Virus record (IMG/VR): IMGVR_UViG_3300044995_000486
Coordinates: 1-23,027 of that record
From: a virus
Reading direction: 5' to 3' (one strand)
Length of the DNA: 23,027 bases
In this document: positions 14,056 through 23,027 of the stretch, one piece after another
How the letters are laid out: each line of letters opens with the position of its first letter
Numbering within the stretch: position 1 is the stretch's first letter
The notes under the pieces: model-generated
Told to the model about the DNA's origin: nothing
The model's database searches: none
Seen by the model: the letters and a program-made list of their open reading frames with translations, nothing else
Position numbers and translations under genes: made by a program

Positions 14056-15660
14056 ATGTACAGAATTATTCCTTGTATAAAAGATACATATATAACAGAT
14101 AAAATAATTAATTCTTCAAGAAGTATTTATTCAAACGTAGGACAAGCTGGTACTCTTGATCTTTATAAATTATATAATGAAACATATCTTCCTAGTTTTA
14201 ATGAAGTTTACGAAAAAACAAGAATTTTAATTAAGTTTGATTTTTCAACTTTGCAAAATCTTACAAGTTCTATTTTAAATATAAACGATCCTAGTTTTAA
14301 ATGTTATTTGTCTTTAAAAAATATTTATTCTGGTTTACCAGTGCCTTCAAATTTTACAATTTCAATTAATCCTCTTGCAAAAAATTTTGATGAAGGTAGA
14401 GGATTTGATGTAATTAGGTATCAAGATAAAGATTCTTGTAATTGGATTACCTCTTCTTTTTCTTCTGGTGTTGTTTTATGGGAAAATCCTGGTGCGAATA
14501 AATCAGGATCAATAGGTGAATCCAATATTGACTATTATTCATATGGAGTTATTAACGGCATAACTTCTTCATTAGAAAAAACATTTACTTTTTCTAGAGG
14601 TGACGAAGACTTATTTGTTGATGTAACAACTATCGTATCTGCAACTTTGGCTGGAATTTTACCGGATTTTGGATTTAGAATAGCTTTAACACAAAGTCAA
14701 GAATCAGATAAATATACGTATTTTGTAAAAAGATTTGCTAGTAGACATGTAAGAAATCCTTTTGATCGACCAGCAATAATTGTAAAATACAATGATTTTT
14801 TTATTGATAATCAATTAGATTTATACACTGATACTCAAAACACAATTGCGATATATAATAGTAATTTTGGAACATATGAAAATTTTGTTTCTGGAAGTCA
14901 AGAAATTACTGGTTCAAATTGTTTAATTTTGGAACTTTTTGCTTCAAGAAATTTAACTGTATGGTCAAGCAGCTTTAGTCAAACACATAGTAAGAGTATA
15001 GATCATTTAACTATATCTAAAATTTATTATAGTGCTTCATTTACTGGATCTCAAGTGCAAATAAATGGAAAATATCTTACCGGTGCATATTATGCGAATG
15101 TATTTTTTGATTCAAATTCTAATGATTGGTTTAATTATGTAAATTCAACAAATTGGGATGGTTCTGGTAAGATAGAAAATATTGATTTTTCAACTGTTTG
15201 GAAATCTATTGATGGAACTGTAATATATAGTAGTGGTTCTAATGTTACTGTTAAGAAAAATAAATCTAAACCATCTAATGTTTTTGAAAGAAATTATATA
15301 ATAAATATAACTAATTTAAAAGAAATATATCATAAAAATGAAACAGCTAGATTAAGAGTTTTTATTCAAGATTATAATTTAGATATAAAATATTATAAAA
15401 TACCGGCCGATCTTGTGTCTACAATATATAAAAAAATGTATTGGAGATTGATAAATTCAAACACTAAACAAGTTGTTATTCCTTTTGGCAATAAGGATGA
15501 CTCAACAAGACTAAGTAGTGACGGAAATGGCATGTATTTTGATATGTATATGCAAGATTTACCATCGGAACAATATTACGAATTTGAATTTCTAATAAAT
15601 GAAGGCGGAAAAGATTTTTATATTCAAAATGAAGGATTTAGATTTAAGGTAATAGATTAA
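14056..15660 (+). CDS. Baseplate-associated structural protein with a DNRLRE-like domain
   Basis: 534 residues. The first 210 residues resemble a DNRLRE-type beta-sandwich: CIKDTYITD near the start, an N-x-G-x(3)-L-x-L pattern (SNVGQAGTLDLYKL), then RILIKFDFSTL (57-67), the motif after which later strands carry a WITSS segment and a VDVTTIV strand (188-194). Such domains are found in phage virion proteins and cell-surface proteins and are often associated with carbohydrate binding. The remainder is beta-rich without known motifs. It lies between the gp6-like and gp7-like genes and its stop overlaps the next start by one base (TAATG), so it is probably made with, and assembled into, the wedge. 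Specific role not known. Confidence 0.55.
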   Translation: MYRIIPCIKDTYITDKIINSSRSIYSNVGQAGTLDLYKLYNETYLPSFNEVYEKTRILIKFDFSTLQNLTSSILNINDPSFKCYLSLKNIYSGLPVPSNFTISINPLAKNFDEGRGFDVIRYQDKDSCNWITSSFSSGVVLWENPGANKSGSIGESNIDYYSYGVINGITSSLEKTFTFSRGDEDLFVDVTTIVSATLAGILPDFGFRIALTQSQESDKYTYFVKRFASRHVRNPFDRPAIIVKYNDFFIDNQLDLYTDTQNTIAIYNSNFGTYENFVSGSQEITGSNCLILELFASRNLTVWSSSFSQTHSKSIDHLTISKIYYSASFTGSQVQINGKYLTGAYYANVFFDSNSNDWFNYVNSTNWDGSGKIENIDFSTVWKSIDGTVIYSSGSNVTVKKNKSKPSNVFERNYIINITNLKEIYHKNETARLRVFIQDYNLDIKYYKIPADLVSTIYKKMYWRLINSNTKQVVIPFGNKDDSTRLSSDGNGMYFDMYMQDLPSEQYYEFEFLINEGGKDFYIQNEGFRFKVID

Positions 15661-18600
15661 TGTCAAACAAAAACATTAAACAATTAGCAAATTTAAGACC
15701 AACAATTTTTACTCCAAGTATCATAAGAAACATAAAAAATGGAGAATCTTTTAAAGTTTCTCAACAATTAGAAAACATTTCTGGCTTTAGTGATTCTAGT
15801 ATCGGCAATACTGGATCTTTTCGATATGATCCGTATGGAACAGGTCTAAAATCAACACAGCAACTTGAAGTTGACTGGAGTGATTTTTCAAATCATACTT
15901 TTTTCAATTCCGCACAGGTAAAAGTAAATGTTGCATTTGAAAAAATTTTAAATAAATTTCCAATTGGCGGAACAAAAAAAGATTATGAACTATTTTTTGA
16001 TAATTTATCTGGCTTTGAAAAATATGTTTATGATAAATATCCAAAGTACCAAGGTTATCTATTCCTTTCAAGAAGCACAAATCCTGTTGATGGCACATAT
16101 ATTGAAGTAAAAGATGTAGTAGGTGCAATATATCCACAAGCAACAAAGAAAGCAACTGGAAAATCAGTTTTAAACCCGGGAAACAACTCCATAACGTTTG
16201 AAACTTGGCTTTTTTTGCCGAAAATACAAAACGGAAATTCAATTGTTTTTCAAAAATTAAATAAAACAACAAATGGATACCATGGATTTACTTTTTATCT
16301 TTCCGGTTCAACATCAATAAATGATGCTTGTATTGGTTGGACAATTAATTCTGGTTCTTATTCGTTGGATATAAGTGGATCAATTGAAAAAGGAAAATGG
16401 AATCATATTGCTTTTGTTTGGGATCGAAATCCAACCGAACTAAGAATAAAATATTATCTAAATAATACTTTTGTTTCTCAAAGTTCTCAAATTGATATTG
16501 GAATACTTAATTTTGATTCTGCAAATCTATATATTGGCTCTGGGTCTGCTTTTTCACGTGGTTTCAATGGTACTAATCTATTTATTCCGACTGAAACTCT
16601 TTCTGGTGCAATGAAAGAGTTGAGATTTTGGCATGAAATTAGAAGCGAAGCAAAAAGAAAAGAATTCTCGGTTAAAAGTGTTTATAGTACAGAAGAACTA
16701 AAGTTATATTATAAATTTAACGAACCTTCTGGTTCATATGCTCCTATTGTAATTGACTCATCAGGCAAAGATTTACATGGGACTCTTTTTGGGGTAAATC
16801 TTGGAATAAGAAATATTCCAACTTCTTCTATTGCTGGAACAAGTCCTGTTATATATGAAAACGCTTATTATAATCCAATACTTTTGCCTGATTGTCCACC
16901 AATTGAAACATTGCGAAAACAACTACTAGTTTCAGCTTCAATTTACGATGAACAAAATCCAAATTTAATTATAAAATTAATTCCTCAACATTATTTTCAA
17001 GAAGGAAAAATTGAAGATTCACTTGAAACAATAGAAGGTTCAATTGTTTCAGAACTTAAAAATAACAACGGAGAATATAATAGTGCCAAACTTGGCAGCA
17101 CTCAAATTTTATTAATGTTACTTTACACTTGGGCAACTTTTTTTGATGAAATGAAATTGTATTTGGATGCTTTCTCTAATACAATTCATGTTGATTATGA
17201 TAGTGCTGACACGGTTCCTGATCAGTTTTTGCAATTTTTAGCAAAAAAACATGGTATCGAATTACCTCCACTGTTTGTTGGATCAAGCATAGAACAATTT
17301 ATAAATTCTGAAAATCCAGAAGAAAATTTTAGTAATTCAAATTACAGTCTTCAATACATACAAAATAAAATTTGGAGAAGAATTCTTGTTAATATGCAAG
17401 ATTTTATTACAAGTAAAGGAACCGTTCATTCAGTAAAAAGTTTCATAAGGGCTATAGGAATAGATCCAGATTCATTTTTCAGAATAAGAGAATATGGTGG
17501 ACCAACACATAAATCTCTTAAAGTGTCAAGAGAATCAAGAAGTGAAGTAAGTACAACTTTAACCTTTGATAAAGGTGGTTTTATTTATTCTCCACCATTG
17601 ATATCCCCTAGAATAGAACCTGGATATCCTTTACCTAAAGGATCTTTTTTAACAAATTCAAAAGGTGTTAATATAGGAACAACAGTTGCTTCTGATAATC
17701 TTTTAACTTCTGGTAGTTGGACCTATGAAGCTTTGTATACAATGACTTCTAGTTCTATAAGTTCCGAACAAAGTCTTGTTAGATTTGTTGGTTCCGGTTC
17801 CAATGGAAAAAGCTTATTTTTAAATTTGGTAGCAAATACCAATGGAAATATTACTCTATATTTACGCCCCAGTACAAGCCCAAACGCAATTCCATTATCT
17901 ATGTCCTTTAGCAATCTTAATATTTTCGATGGTGATACTTGGGCAGTATCTTTTGGTAGAAAGAGAGGTGATTCTATAGGTCTTACCTCACTAAGTTCTT
18001 CTTATTTTTTAAGAATTGCAAGACAAAATTTTGGTTCTGTTGTTGAAGAATATGTTTTGGAATCATATTATGATGAACATAACGCTGGTTCTTTATCAGA
18101 CAATGTTTTTACAAACTTGACAACTTCATATAATTCAAATGGTGTTTCATTTGAAATTGGTTCTTCTGGTTCTTTTCTTTCGGGAAGTTCGACAAGTTTT
18201 ATAGGTTTAAACAATACTACTTACGCCCCAGATTCATCAAGAATAACAGCTTTTTCTGGTAAAATATCACAAATTAGATTTTGGTCAAAAGATTTGACGT
18301 TATCTGAATGGAGAGAGCATATAAGAAATTTTAAATCTATTGGTGTAGTAAACCCCAAAAAAAATTTTAATTTTGAAAATAAAATTTCAGGTTCATTTGA
18401 AAAATTGAGAATAGACGCTTCTACAGATCAAATAAATACAGATACTGACAATTTCGGAAAAATTGAAATATTTGATTTTTCTCAAAACAATTTTCATTTA
18501 AGTGGAAACAATTTCCCACCTTTAACAAAAGTTATTATACCAAAAACTTTTTATTATAGTTTTCTATCTCCTCATTTTGATGAAAGTTCTACAGAAAATA

Positions 18601-19133
18601 AAGTTAGAGTAAGAAGTTTTTTGGATTTAAACAATATATTAAATGATGAAAATTACTATGCCGAAGCAGCTCCAAGATATGAAATTCTAAAATCTGAAAC
18701 TTCAATAGATAATTTGAAGTTTTCTATTGATTTTTCAATAGTTGAATCTTTGAATCAAGATATTATAAATATTTTTGCAACACTGGATGAATTTGATAAT
18801 GCAATAGGAAATCCTGCACTTTTATATTCACCTGATTATCCAAGCTTAGAAATTCTTAGAAATATTTATTTTAACCGTTTATCAGATAAAATTAATTTAA
18901 AAAATTTTTATGAATTATATAAGTGGTTTGATACAAATATAGGTTATTTTTTGTTACAACTTATTCCTAGAAAAACTAAATTTTCTGGAACTAATTTTGT
19001 CGTTCAAAGTCATTTACTTGAAAGACCAAAAGTTGAATATCAATTTTATGAACAATATCTTGGGGATTCAAAAAGAAATTCACAAAAAGATTCTATTTTT
19101 TTGCAATTTTTAACAGGGAAAGTAGGTAGATAA
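15660..19133 (+). CDS. Giant baseplate wedge protein, gp7/GpI-like, with two LamG-like domains
   Basis: 1157 residues, the largest protein here (T4 gp7 is about 1032). Residues 170-380 are a LamG-like jellyroll (ITFETWLFLPK, GKWNHIAFVWDR, MKELRFWHE). Residues 480-615 resemble P2 GpI-type tail proteins: LLYTWATFFDEM, DQFLQFLAKKHGIELP and RRILVNMQDFITSKGTVHSVKSFIRAIG, ending in IREYGG. Residues 685-900 are a second LamG-like domain (SWTYEALYTM, ISQIRFWSKDL). The C-terminus contains LLQLIPRKTKFSGTNFVVQSH then LLERPKVEYQFYEQYLG, a segment I associate with wedge proteins of large phages. It follows the gp6-like gene and one structural gene, matching the gp6-gp7 order of T4. The LamG-like insertions probably expose glycan-binding surfaces on the baseplate. 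Confidence 0.75.
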   Translation: MSNKNIKQLANLRPTIFTPSIIRNIKNGESFKVSQQLENISGFSDSSIGNTGSFRYDPYGTGLKSTQQLEVDWSDFSNHTFFNSAQVKVNVAFEKILNKFPIGGTKKDYELFFDNLSGFEKYVYDKYPKYQGYLFLSRSTNPVDGTYIEVKDVVGAIYPQATKKATGKSVLNPGNNSITFETWLFLPKIQNGNSIVFQKLNKTTNGYHGFTFYLSGSTSINDACIGWTINSGSYSLDISGSIEKGKWNHIAFVWDRNPTELRIKYYLNNTFVSQSSQIDIGILNFDSANLYIGSGSAFSRGFNGTNLFIPTETLSGAMKELRFWHEIRSEAKRKEFSVKSVYSTEELKLYYKFNEPSGSYAPIVIDSSGKDLHGTLFGVNLGIRNIPTSSIAGTSPVIYENAYYNPILLPDCPPIETLRKQLLVSASIYDEQNPNLIIKLIPQHYFQEGKIEDSLETIEGSIVSELKNNNGEYNSAKLGSTQILLMLLYTWATFFDEMKLYLDAFSNTIHVDYDSADTVPDQFLQFLAKKHGIELPPLFVGSSIEQFINSENPEENFSNSNYSLQYIQNKIWRRILVNMQDFITSKGTVHSVKSFIRAIGIDPDSFFRIREYGGPTHKSLKVSRESRSEVSTTLTFDKGGFIYSPPLISPRIEPGYPLPKGSFLTNSKGVNIGTTVASDNLLTSGSWTYEALYTMTSSSISSEQSLVRFVGSGSNGKSLFLNLVANTNGNITLYLRPSTSPNAIPLSMSFSNLNIFDGDTWAVSFGRKRGDSIGLTSLSSSYFLRIARQNFGSVVEEYVLESYYDEHNAGSLSDNVFTNLTTSYNSNGVSFEIGSSGSFLSGSSTSFIGLNNTTYAPDSSRITAFSGKISQIRFWSKDLTLSEWREHIRNFKSIGVVNPKKNFNFENKISGSFEKLRIDASTDQINTDTDNFGKIEIFDFSQNNFHLSGNNFPPLTKVIIPKTFYYSFLSPHFDESSTENKVRVRSFLDLNNILNDENYYAEAAPRYEILKSETSIDNLKFSIDFSIVESLNQDIINIFATLDEFDNAIGNPALLYSPDYPSLEILRNIYFNRLSDKINLKNFYELYKWFDTNIGYFLLQLIPRKTKFSGTNFVVQSHLLERPKVEYQFYEQYLGDSKRNSQKDSIFLQFLTGKVGR

Positions 19134-19139
19134 AATAAA

Positions 19140-20024
19140 ATGGCATTTTGGGTATTAAAAACTTTTTTTAAACCATTTAATGATATTCAAGAAACAAAAC
19201 TAGTTGAAAATGTTTTGAATCAAGTAAGTGGTGGAATAAATACATCAGAAATCGATTCTTATCGTCAAGGAGTTGAAATAACAAGAGTATATTATTTTTT
19301 TAAAGGAAACGGACCAAAAATTTGGGGTGGGAATATTAAACATAATGGAATTGTAAGTCATGAAAAAGATTTGCAAATTTATGGTCAAACTACTGATTAC
19401 ACTAAATTTTTCGGTGAATCAAAATTTAATGATAATTTAAGAAATTTTGAAAGTTTAAATTTTTTATTGGAAAACACATCATATCCATTTCCAATAATTT
19501 TAAATGATGGCCCTCAACAAGCGGAAGAGGCAAGTATTGAACCTTTTACAATTCCATTTAGAAAACAAGGAAATGAACCAATTTATGGTATTGCAAGAAA
19601 AATAAAAGCTTTTATAGATAGTGGACAAAATAATCCATATACAAATGGAACATATTTGATAAATCAATTTATCAACATATCGCAAGAAGGTGTTTTGAGA
19701 AAATTTTATGATTTTGGTGAACAACATTTTGGCGAAATAATAGAAAATTCAGTAAAAACACCAGGATATATACCAAATACAACCACCAATTTTACACCAT
19801 TTAATGATGAAACACAAAAAATTAAAATGAAATACGTTAGTTTGCAAGCAACAGATCCAATGTATTCTGTTGTTTCAAATTTAAAATCTTTCAAAGAAGA
19901 TGACAACGGAATTTTACCAGCTAATAAAAAATCAAAATCAGCTGGCGCGGATGTTTATGGTCCAAAACAATCAATATACGGTACTGATAATTTATCCTTT
20001 CGCAATCGTTTAAAGGGAAGTTGA
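19140..20024 (+). CDS. Unrecognised probable virion protein after the gp7-like gene
   Basis: 294 residues starting MAFWVLKTFFKPF, soluble, with no membrane segment or catalytic signature. The body is rich in Asn, Phe and Gly; the last 40 residues are Lys/Ser-rich and disordered-looking (KKSKSAGADVYGPKQSIYG, then FRNRLKGS). In T4 the gene after gp7 is gp8, another wedge component (334 aa), and this protein has similar position and size, but I see no sequence evidence for homology. Only A-rich bases (GATAAAATAAA) precede its ATG. It is followed by an 85-base AT-only gap. Confidence 0.6.
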   Translation: MAFWVLKTFFKPFNDIQETKLVENVLNQVSGGINTSEIDSYRQGVEITRVYYFFKGNGPKIWGGNIKHNGIVSHEKDLQIYGQTTDYTKFFGESKFNDNLRNFESLNFLLENTSYPFPIILNDGPQQAEEASIEPFTIPFRKQGNEPIYGIARKIKAFIDSGQNNPYTNGTYLINQFINISQEGVLRKFYDFGEQHFGEIIENSVKTPGYIPNTTTNFTPFNDETQKIKMKYVSLQATDPMYSVVSNLKSFKEDDNGILPANKKSKSAGADVYGPKQSIYGTDNLSFRNRLKGS

Positions 20025-20109
20025 TATTTTGCTTAAACAAAAAAATAATAACTATTTTAATATATTAACATATTAGAATTAATAAAATATAAGATTAATA
20101 TATACAAAT
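20025..20109 (+). promoter_or_regulatory. AT-only intergenic leader, possible promoter
   Basis: This 85-base gap, the second largest in the window, is nearly all A and T. It holds a short inverted repeat TAATAT (20058-20063) / ATATTA (20070-20075) and two direct copies of TTAATATAT (20057-20065 and 20095-20103, 38 bases apart). No Shine-Dalgarno precedes the next ATG. A promoter here would fit the start of a new transcript, but AT strings are uninformative in such DNA. Confidence 0.2.
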
Positions 20110-22686
20110 ATGTCAAGAATTGAAAAAGGTTCTAGATTAAGAGGATTACCTCCTTTCATAAGATTAAATGAAATAGAAAATGTAACAGGAAGTTTACCAA
20201 CAAAATCTCGAACTTCTTGTGATAACAGAAGAGGAAATTATTCTATTTATTTCGATGATCAATGTGTAGTAGAAACTGTTCCGCAAAATACACATAATTA
20301 TGATCCTAAATTAAACGATAGTTTAGTTATTTGGTGGAGATTTGAAGAAATTAATACATCTGGACAAATTACAAAAAATTTAGCAAGTTCCAAACATAAT
20401 GGTTTTTTATCTGGATCAGTTTCAATAGTTTTAGGGCAAATTCCAAATATTTCTTATGATCGATATCCAACTAACAATGGTTTAGCGTTTTTTAATATAG
20501 GTAGTTTTATTTTTGATGAAAATGTAGAATATTATAATGAATTAGATTTAGGTAATAACACCAGTTTTTCATTTGGTGGTTGGTTCAAATCTGTTAATAA
20601 CTCAATTCCACAACCTTTATTTTATAAAGGTGACGATAATAAACCTGAAGCTTATTTGATGTTGTCGGATACAGATAAAATTATTTTTTATATTGGAACA
20701 GCCGGTGATCCAATATATAAAACTTATATTTCAACAAACAGTATTGATCCTCTTTCATGGAATCATATAATTGTTACTTTTTCTCCTAATATACAAAACC
20801 CAAATAATCCAAATGTTAAATTATACGTAAATGGAAACGAATTGACATTGTTAAATTATATAAACAATGGAGTATGGACTTCATTTACTTCAACCAACTC
20901 TACTTTTGTTTTAAACAAAATAACAGATTTAGGTTTTTTAAATTCAAATTTTTCCATTTCTACAATTTTTGGTAATAAAAATGTTTATAAAGATGTTGTT
21001 TTCTTTAAAAAAGAACTTTCATCACAAGAAATATCTGAACTTTATTATTCAAATGAAAAAAAATATGGTGGATTAAATGTAGGTACTGGACTTCCTTCGT
21101 CAAGTCATTATTTAAATTCCGAAATAAGAACTGGAATAAATATAACAAGTGCCTCTTTGAAATTTGGAAATGGAGATAAATGGATAATAAAAATTCCTGG
21201 GAAGGGGCAAGATTTACAACCATTTAATGATAGTGGACATCCTGCTCTAGATGGAATGCGCGAAGCTTCAATATCGGAATCAAATGGTTCTTTTTATCTA
21301 ACCGGAAGTGATTTATCAGTAACAGGACCAGGATTTCAACAGTCTTTATGGCATAAAACAAAAATAGAAATAGATCTTACGCCATCAGCAAATCATGGTT
21401 TTGGTTTAATTAACTTTTCTTCCGGAAGCAGTTATGCAATGGCATATTTTAATAAAAAAACAAGATTGTGGACCGGTGTCGGATCTCCACTTGAACCAAT
21501 AAATTATGCCGGATTAACTCCTGATCAAGCGGATACTTCAGTAAATTCTTTGCTTAGATTTTTAGATGAAAAAGCTGTTGGGTTTGGAATTGGACTAAGT
21601 GATGGAATTCCTTTGCCGCTTGTTTCCGCTTCATACTTATTTGGAAATCCAATAGATAATTTTGGTTTTCCATATCATCCAAAGTATTCTGGTAGTTATG
21701 ACACCAAATTTTCACTTAAAGATTATATAAGTGAACCTTTTTTACTTGAAAAAGTTGTACTTTATACAAGTGCTTCTTTTAAATTGAGAAGTACTTATTC
21801 AATTATTTCATTGGCAACTTTTTTTATTTTAAACGAAACCAGAATTTCTCAAAAGATTAAAGATAAAATTTTTAATTCTCATACTTTATATTATATGTCC
21901 GGAACAATAGAAAATACATATACAAAAAATAATATTACATATATTGATACATATTCTTTTATTTCATCTTCTTTAATAACAGATACCCAACCATATTCAG
22001 TTAGAGATTTAGTTACATGGATACAATTTGCCGGTATTAATTCGAATCTTATGACAATCGATCAGAATTATAAAAGTTTTTGTGAAAATTTTATTAAACA
22101 TAGAGAAAAAATTGTAGATGTAGAATGGGAAGGGCAATTTGTTGCTTCAGGAACTGTTAAAAGTCCTTTATCATATAGTAAAGGTATCGAAATTGGCTTA
22201 AATTATAGTTGGCCAAACAATACTAATAATAATAATTTGTTTGCCTGTTCGTATAGAGAACAATGGTCTTTTAACGGACGATCAGGATTTGAAACTAGAT
22301 TTATTTCAAAAAGAGATTGGAAAAATATATTGGAAATACCAATAATATATACAAAATGTGAACCGTATTCTTATAGAGACATACAATACGAATTATATGT
22401 AAATGAAAAATATTCAAAAGAAAATCCTTATATTTTATTTCCAACGGATGAATTAATATTTGGTTGGAACATTTCTGGACCTGATATATGGAATTATAAC
22501 AAGTTTGGCGTGGCTTTCATAAACCAAAATGGTGGTCCATACTTAAGTTTTAGTGAATTGGGAATTCATAAAGTTGTTCTTTATGGAAGTTTACTAAGAG
22601 TTGGGGAAAATGGAAATTTGCAAGAATATCATGATACATTAAATCAACATTTAACTTCAATATCAATACACGAAACAATAGGTTAA
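20110..22686 (+). CDS. Large LamG-containing virion protein
   Basis: 858 residues, start ATG without Shine-Dalgarno (leader TATACAAAT). Residues 70-315 form a LamG-like jellyroll: LVIWWRFEEI (72-81), FSFGGWFKS (153-161), WNHIIVTFSPN (217-227), VKLYVNGNEL (236-245) and the closing VVFFKKELSSQEISELYY (296-313). Residues 330-460 are a second beta-rich region (FGNGDKWIIKIPGKG). The end, VVLYGSLLRVGENG then DTLNQHLTSISIHETIG, has the look of a conserved virion-protein C-terminus. The gene follows the wedge block and precedes another structural-looking gene four bases later, so it is probably a baseplate-peripheral or fibre-attachment protein that binds sugars. The exact role is inferred. Confidence 0.6.
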   Translation: MSRIEKGSRLRGLPPFIRLNEIENVTGSLPTKSRTSCDNRRGNYSIYFDDQCVVETVPQNTHNYDPKLNDSLVIWWRFEEINTSGQITKNLASSKHNGFLSGSVSIVLGQIPNISYDRYPTNNGLAFFNIGSFIFDENVEYYNELDLGNNTSFSFGGWFKSVNNSIPQPLFYKGDDNKPEAYLMLSDTDKIIFYIGTAGDPIYKTYISTNSIDPLSWNHIIVTFSPNIQNPNNPNVKLYVNGNELTLLNYINNGVWTSFTSTNSTFVLNKITDLGFLNSNFSISTIFGNKNVYKDVVFFKKELSSQEISELYYSNEKKYGGLNVGTGLPSSSHYLNSEIRTGINITSASLKFGNGDKWIIKIPGKGQDLQPFNDSGHPALDGMREASISESNGSFYLTGSDLSVTGPGFQQSLWHKTKIEIDLTPSANHGFGLINFSSGSSYAMAYFNKKTRLWTGVGSPLEPINYAGLTPDQADTSVNSLLRFLDEKAVGFGIGLSDGIPLPLVSASYLFGNPIDNFGFPYHPKYSGSYDTKFSLKDYISEPFLLEKVVLYTSASFKLRSTYSIISLATFFILNETRISQKIKDKIFNSHTLYYMSGTIENTYTKNNITYIDTYSFISSSLITDTQPYSVRDLVTWIQFAGINSNLMTIDQNYKSFCENFIKHREKIVDVEWEGQFVASGTVKSPLSYSKGIEIGLNYSWPNNTNNNNLFACSYREQWSFNGRSGFETRFISKRDWKNILEIPIIYTKCEPYSYRDIQYELYVNEKYSKENPYILFPTDELIFGWNISGPDIWNYNKFGVAFINQNGGPYLSFSELGIHKVVLYGSLLRVGENGNLQEYHDTLNQHLTSISIHETIG

Positions 22687-22689
22687 AAA

Positions 22690-23027
22690 ATGCCACAATT
22701 TGAATTAGAGTCAGCATTTGCTCATTATGGAAATTATTTTGATAATATAATAACTGGTAGTATATTATCTGAAAGAGTTTATATGGGCAGCCATGTTTCT
22801 GGAAATTTGTTATACAAATCTGCCAAAACATTTTCGGAATATGAAATAAATTATGCCCGTAGAACAGCTGGATCTTTTTTTAGAAATTTAAAAATTTTTT
22901 CACGAGAAACAATATATTCTTCGATTGTTCCTAATTTTTTTGAAATGTATAAAAGAAACGGCGGAAATTTTGTGATATCATTAGCAGAAGGACAAGTATT
23001 TACGGAAATTTATAATAGGAGAATAAT
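22690..23027 (+). CDS. N-terminal part of a further probable virion protein (runs off the window)
   Basis: An ATG four bases after the upstream stop opens a frame that stays open to the last base (112 codons). It starts MPQFELESAFAHYGNYFDNI and continues with LLYKSAKTFSEYEINYARRT, mixed helical and aromatic residues, and a lightly basic stretch, with no signal peptide or membrane segment. Position and spacing (AATAGGTTAAAAA leader) argue for a co-transcribed structural gene. I do not recognise the family from this fragment. Confidence 0.55.
   Translation, partial: MPQFELESAFAHYGNYFDNIITGSILSERVYMGSHVSGNLLYKSAKTFSEYEINYARRTAGSFFRNLKIFSRETIYSSIVPNFFEMYKRNGGNFVISLAEGQVFTEIYNRRI

Noticed and set aside
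18764-18771. TATAAATA inside the gp7-like gene as a late promoter
   Set aside because: It lies mid-gene, far from any start, and such octamers are expected several times by chance in this AT-rich sequence.
1-23027. tRNA genes, CRISPR arrays, insertion sequences, attachment sites
   Set aside because: The gaps are all under 100 bases and hold no cloverleaf, spaced direct repeats, transposase or integrase; none was seen in the coding regions.
1-23027. Stop-codon reassignment, as seen in some large phages
   Set aside because: Genes end at TAA, TAG (1752, 3837) and TGA (8199, 9665) at sensible places; no in-frame readthrough is needed apart from the single frameshift.

Overview
The window is an AT-rich segment of a large, contractile-tailed (T4/P2-like myovirus) bacteriophage. 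All supported genes lie on the + strand, tightly packed, with 1-4 base overlaps or short gaps and no stretch over 100 bases without a gene. The standard genetic code fits, since TAA, TAG and TGA all act as stops. The phage assignment rests on a run of baseplate proteins: an OB-fold spike (gp5-like), a gp25/GpW-like wedge protein, a gp6/GpJ-like wedge protein and a very large gp7/GpI-like wedge protein. A compact T4 gp55-like late sigma factor is also present. The host cannot be named from this sequence.

Layout. (1) 1-3187: end of a fibre-like protein, a 461-aa fibre-like virion protein, and a 474-aa protein made of two tandem lectin/LamG-like domains. (2) 3241-4448: a primase-polymerase (Prim-Pol) whose catalytic domain and primase C-terminal domain lie in two frames. 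They join by a -1 shift at an A8 run, which makes this the most notable locus here. (3) 4499-8199: a sugar island, with a GDP-mannose 3,5-epimerase-like enzyme carrying all recognisable active-site residues and two GT-B glycosyltransferases. (4) 8196-9665: a small membrane/coiled-coil protein, the late sigma factor, and a small helical protein of unknown role. (5) 9662-20024: the baseplate block, in the order spike, small unknown protein, gp25-like, gp6-like, DNRLRE-like structural protein, gp7/GpI-like protein with two inserted LamG-like domains, and a probable structural protein. (6) 20110-23027: an 858-aa LamG-containing virion protein and the start of one more gene that runs off the window.

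How it fits together. The baseplate genes follow the T4 wedge logic (25, 6, 7), and the sigma factor sits immediately upstream of the spike gene as expected for late genes. Glycan-binding (LamG/concanavalin-like) folds recur in three separate proteins, five copies in all, suggesting a baseplate and fibre surface rich in sugar-binding modules. The sugar island could make and transfer an unusual hexose (GDP-L-galactose type) onto virion proteins, host surface glycans or modified DNA; the sequence does not say which. Functional calls are made by reading motifs by eye, without database searches.
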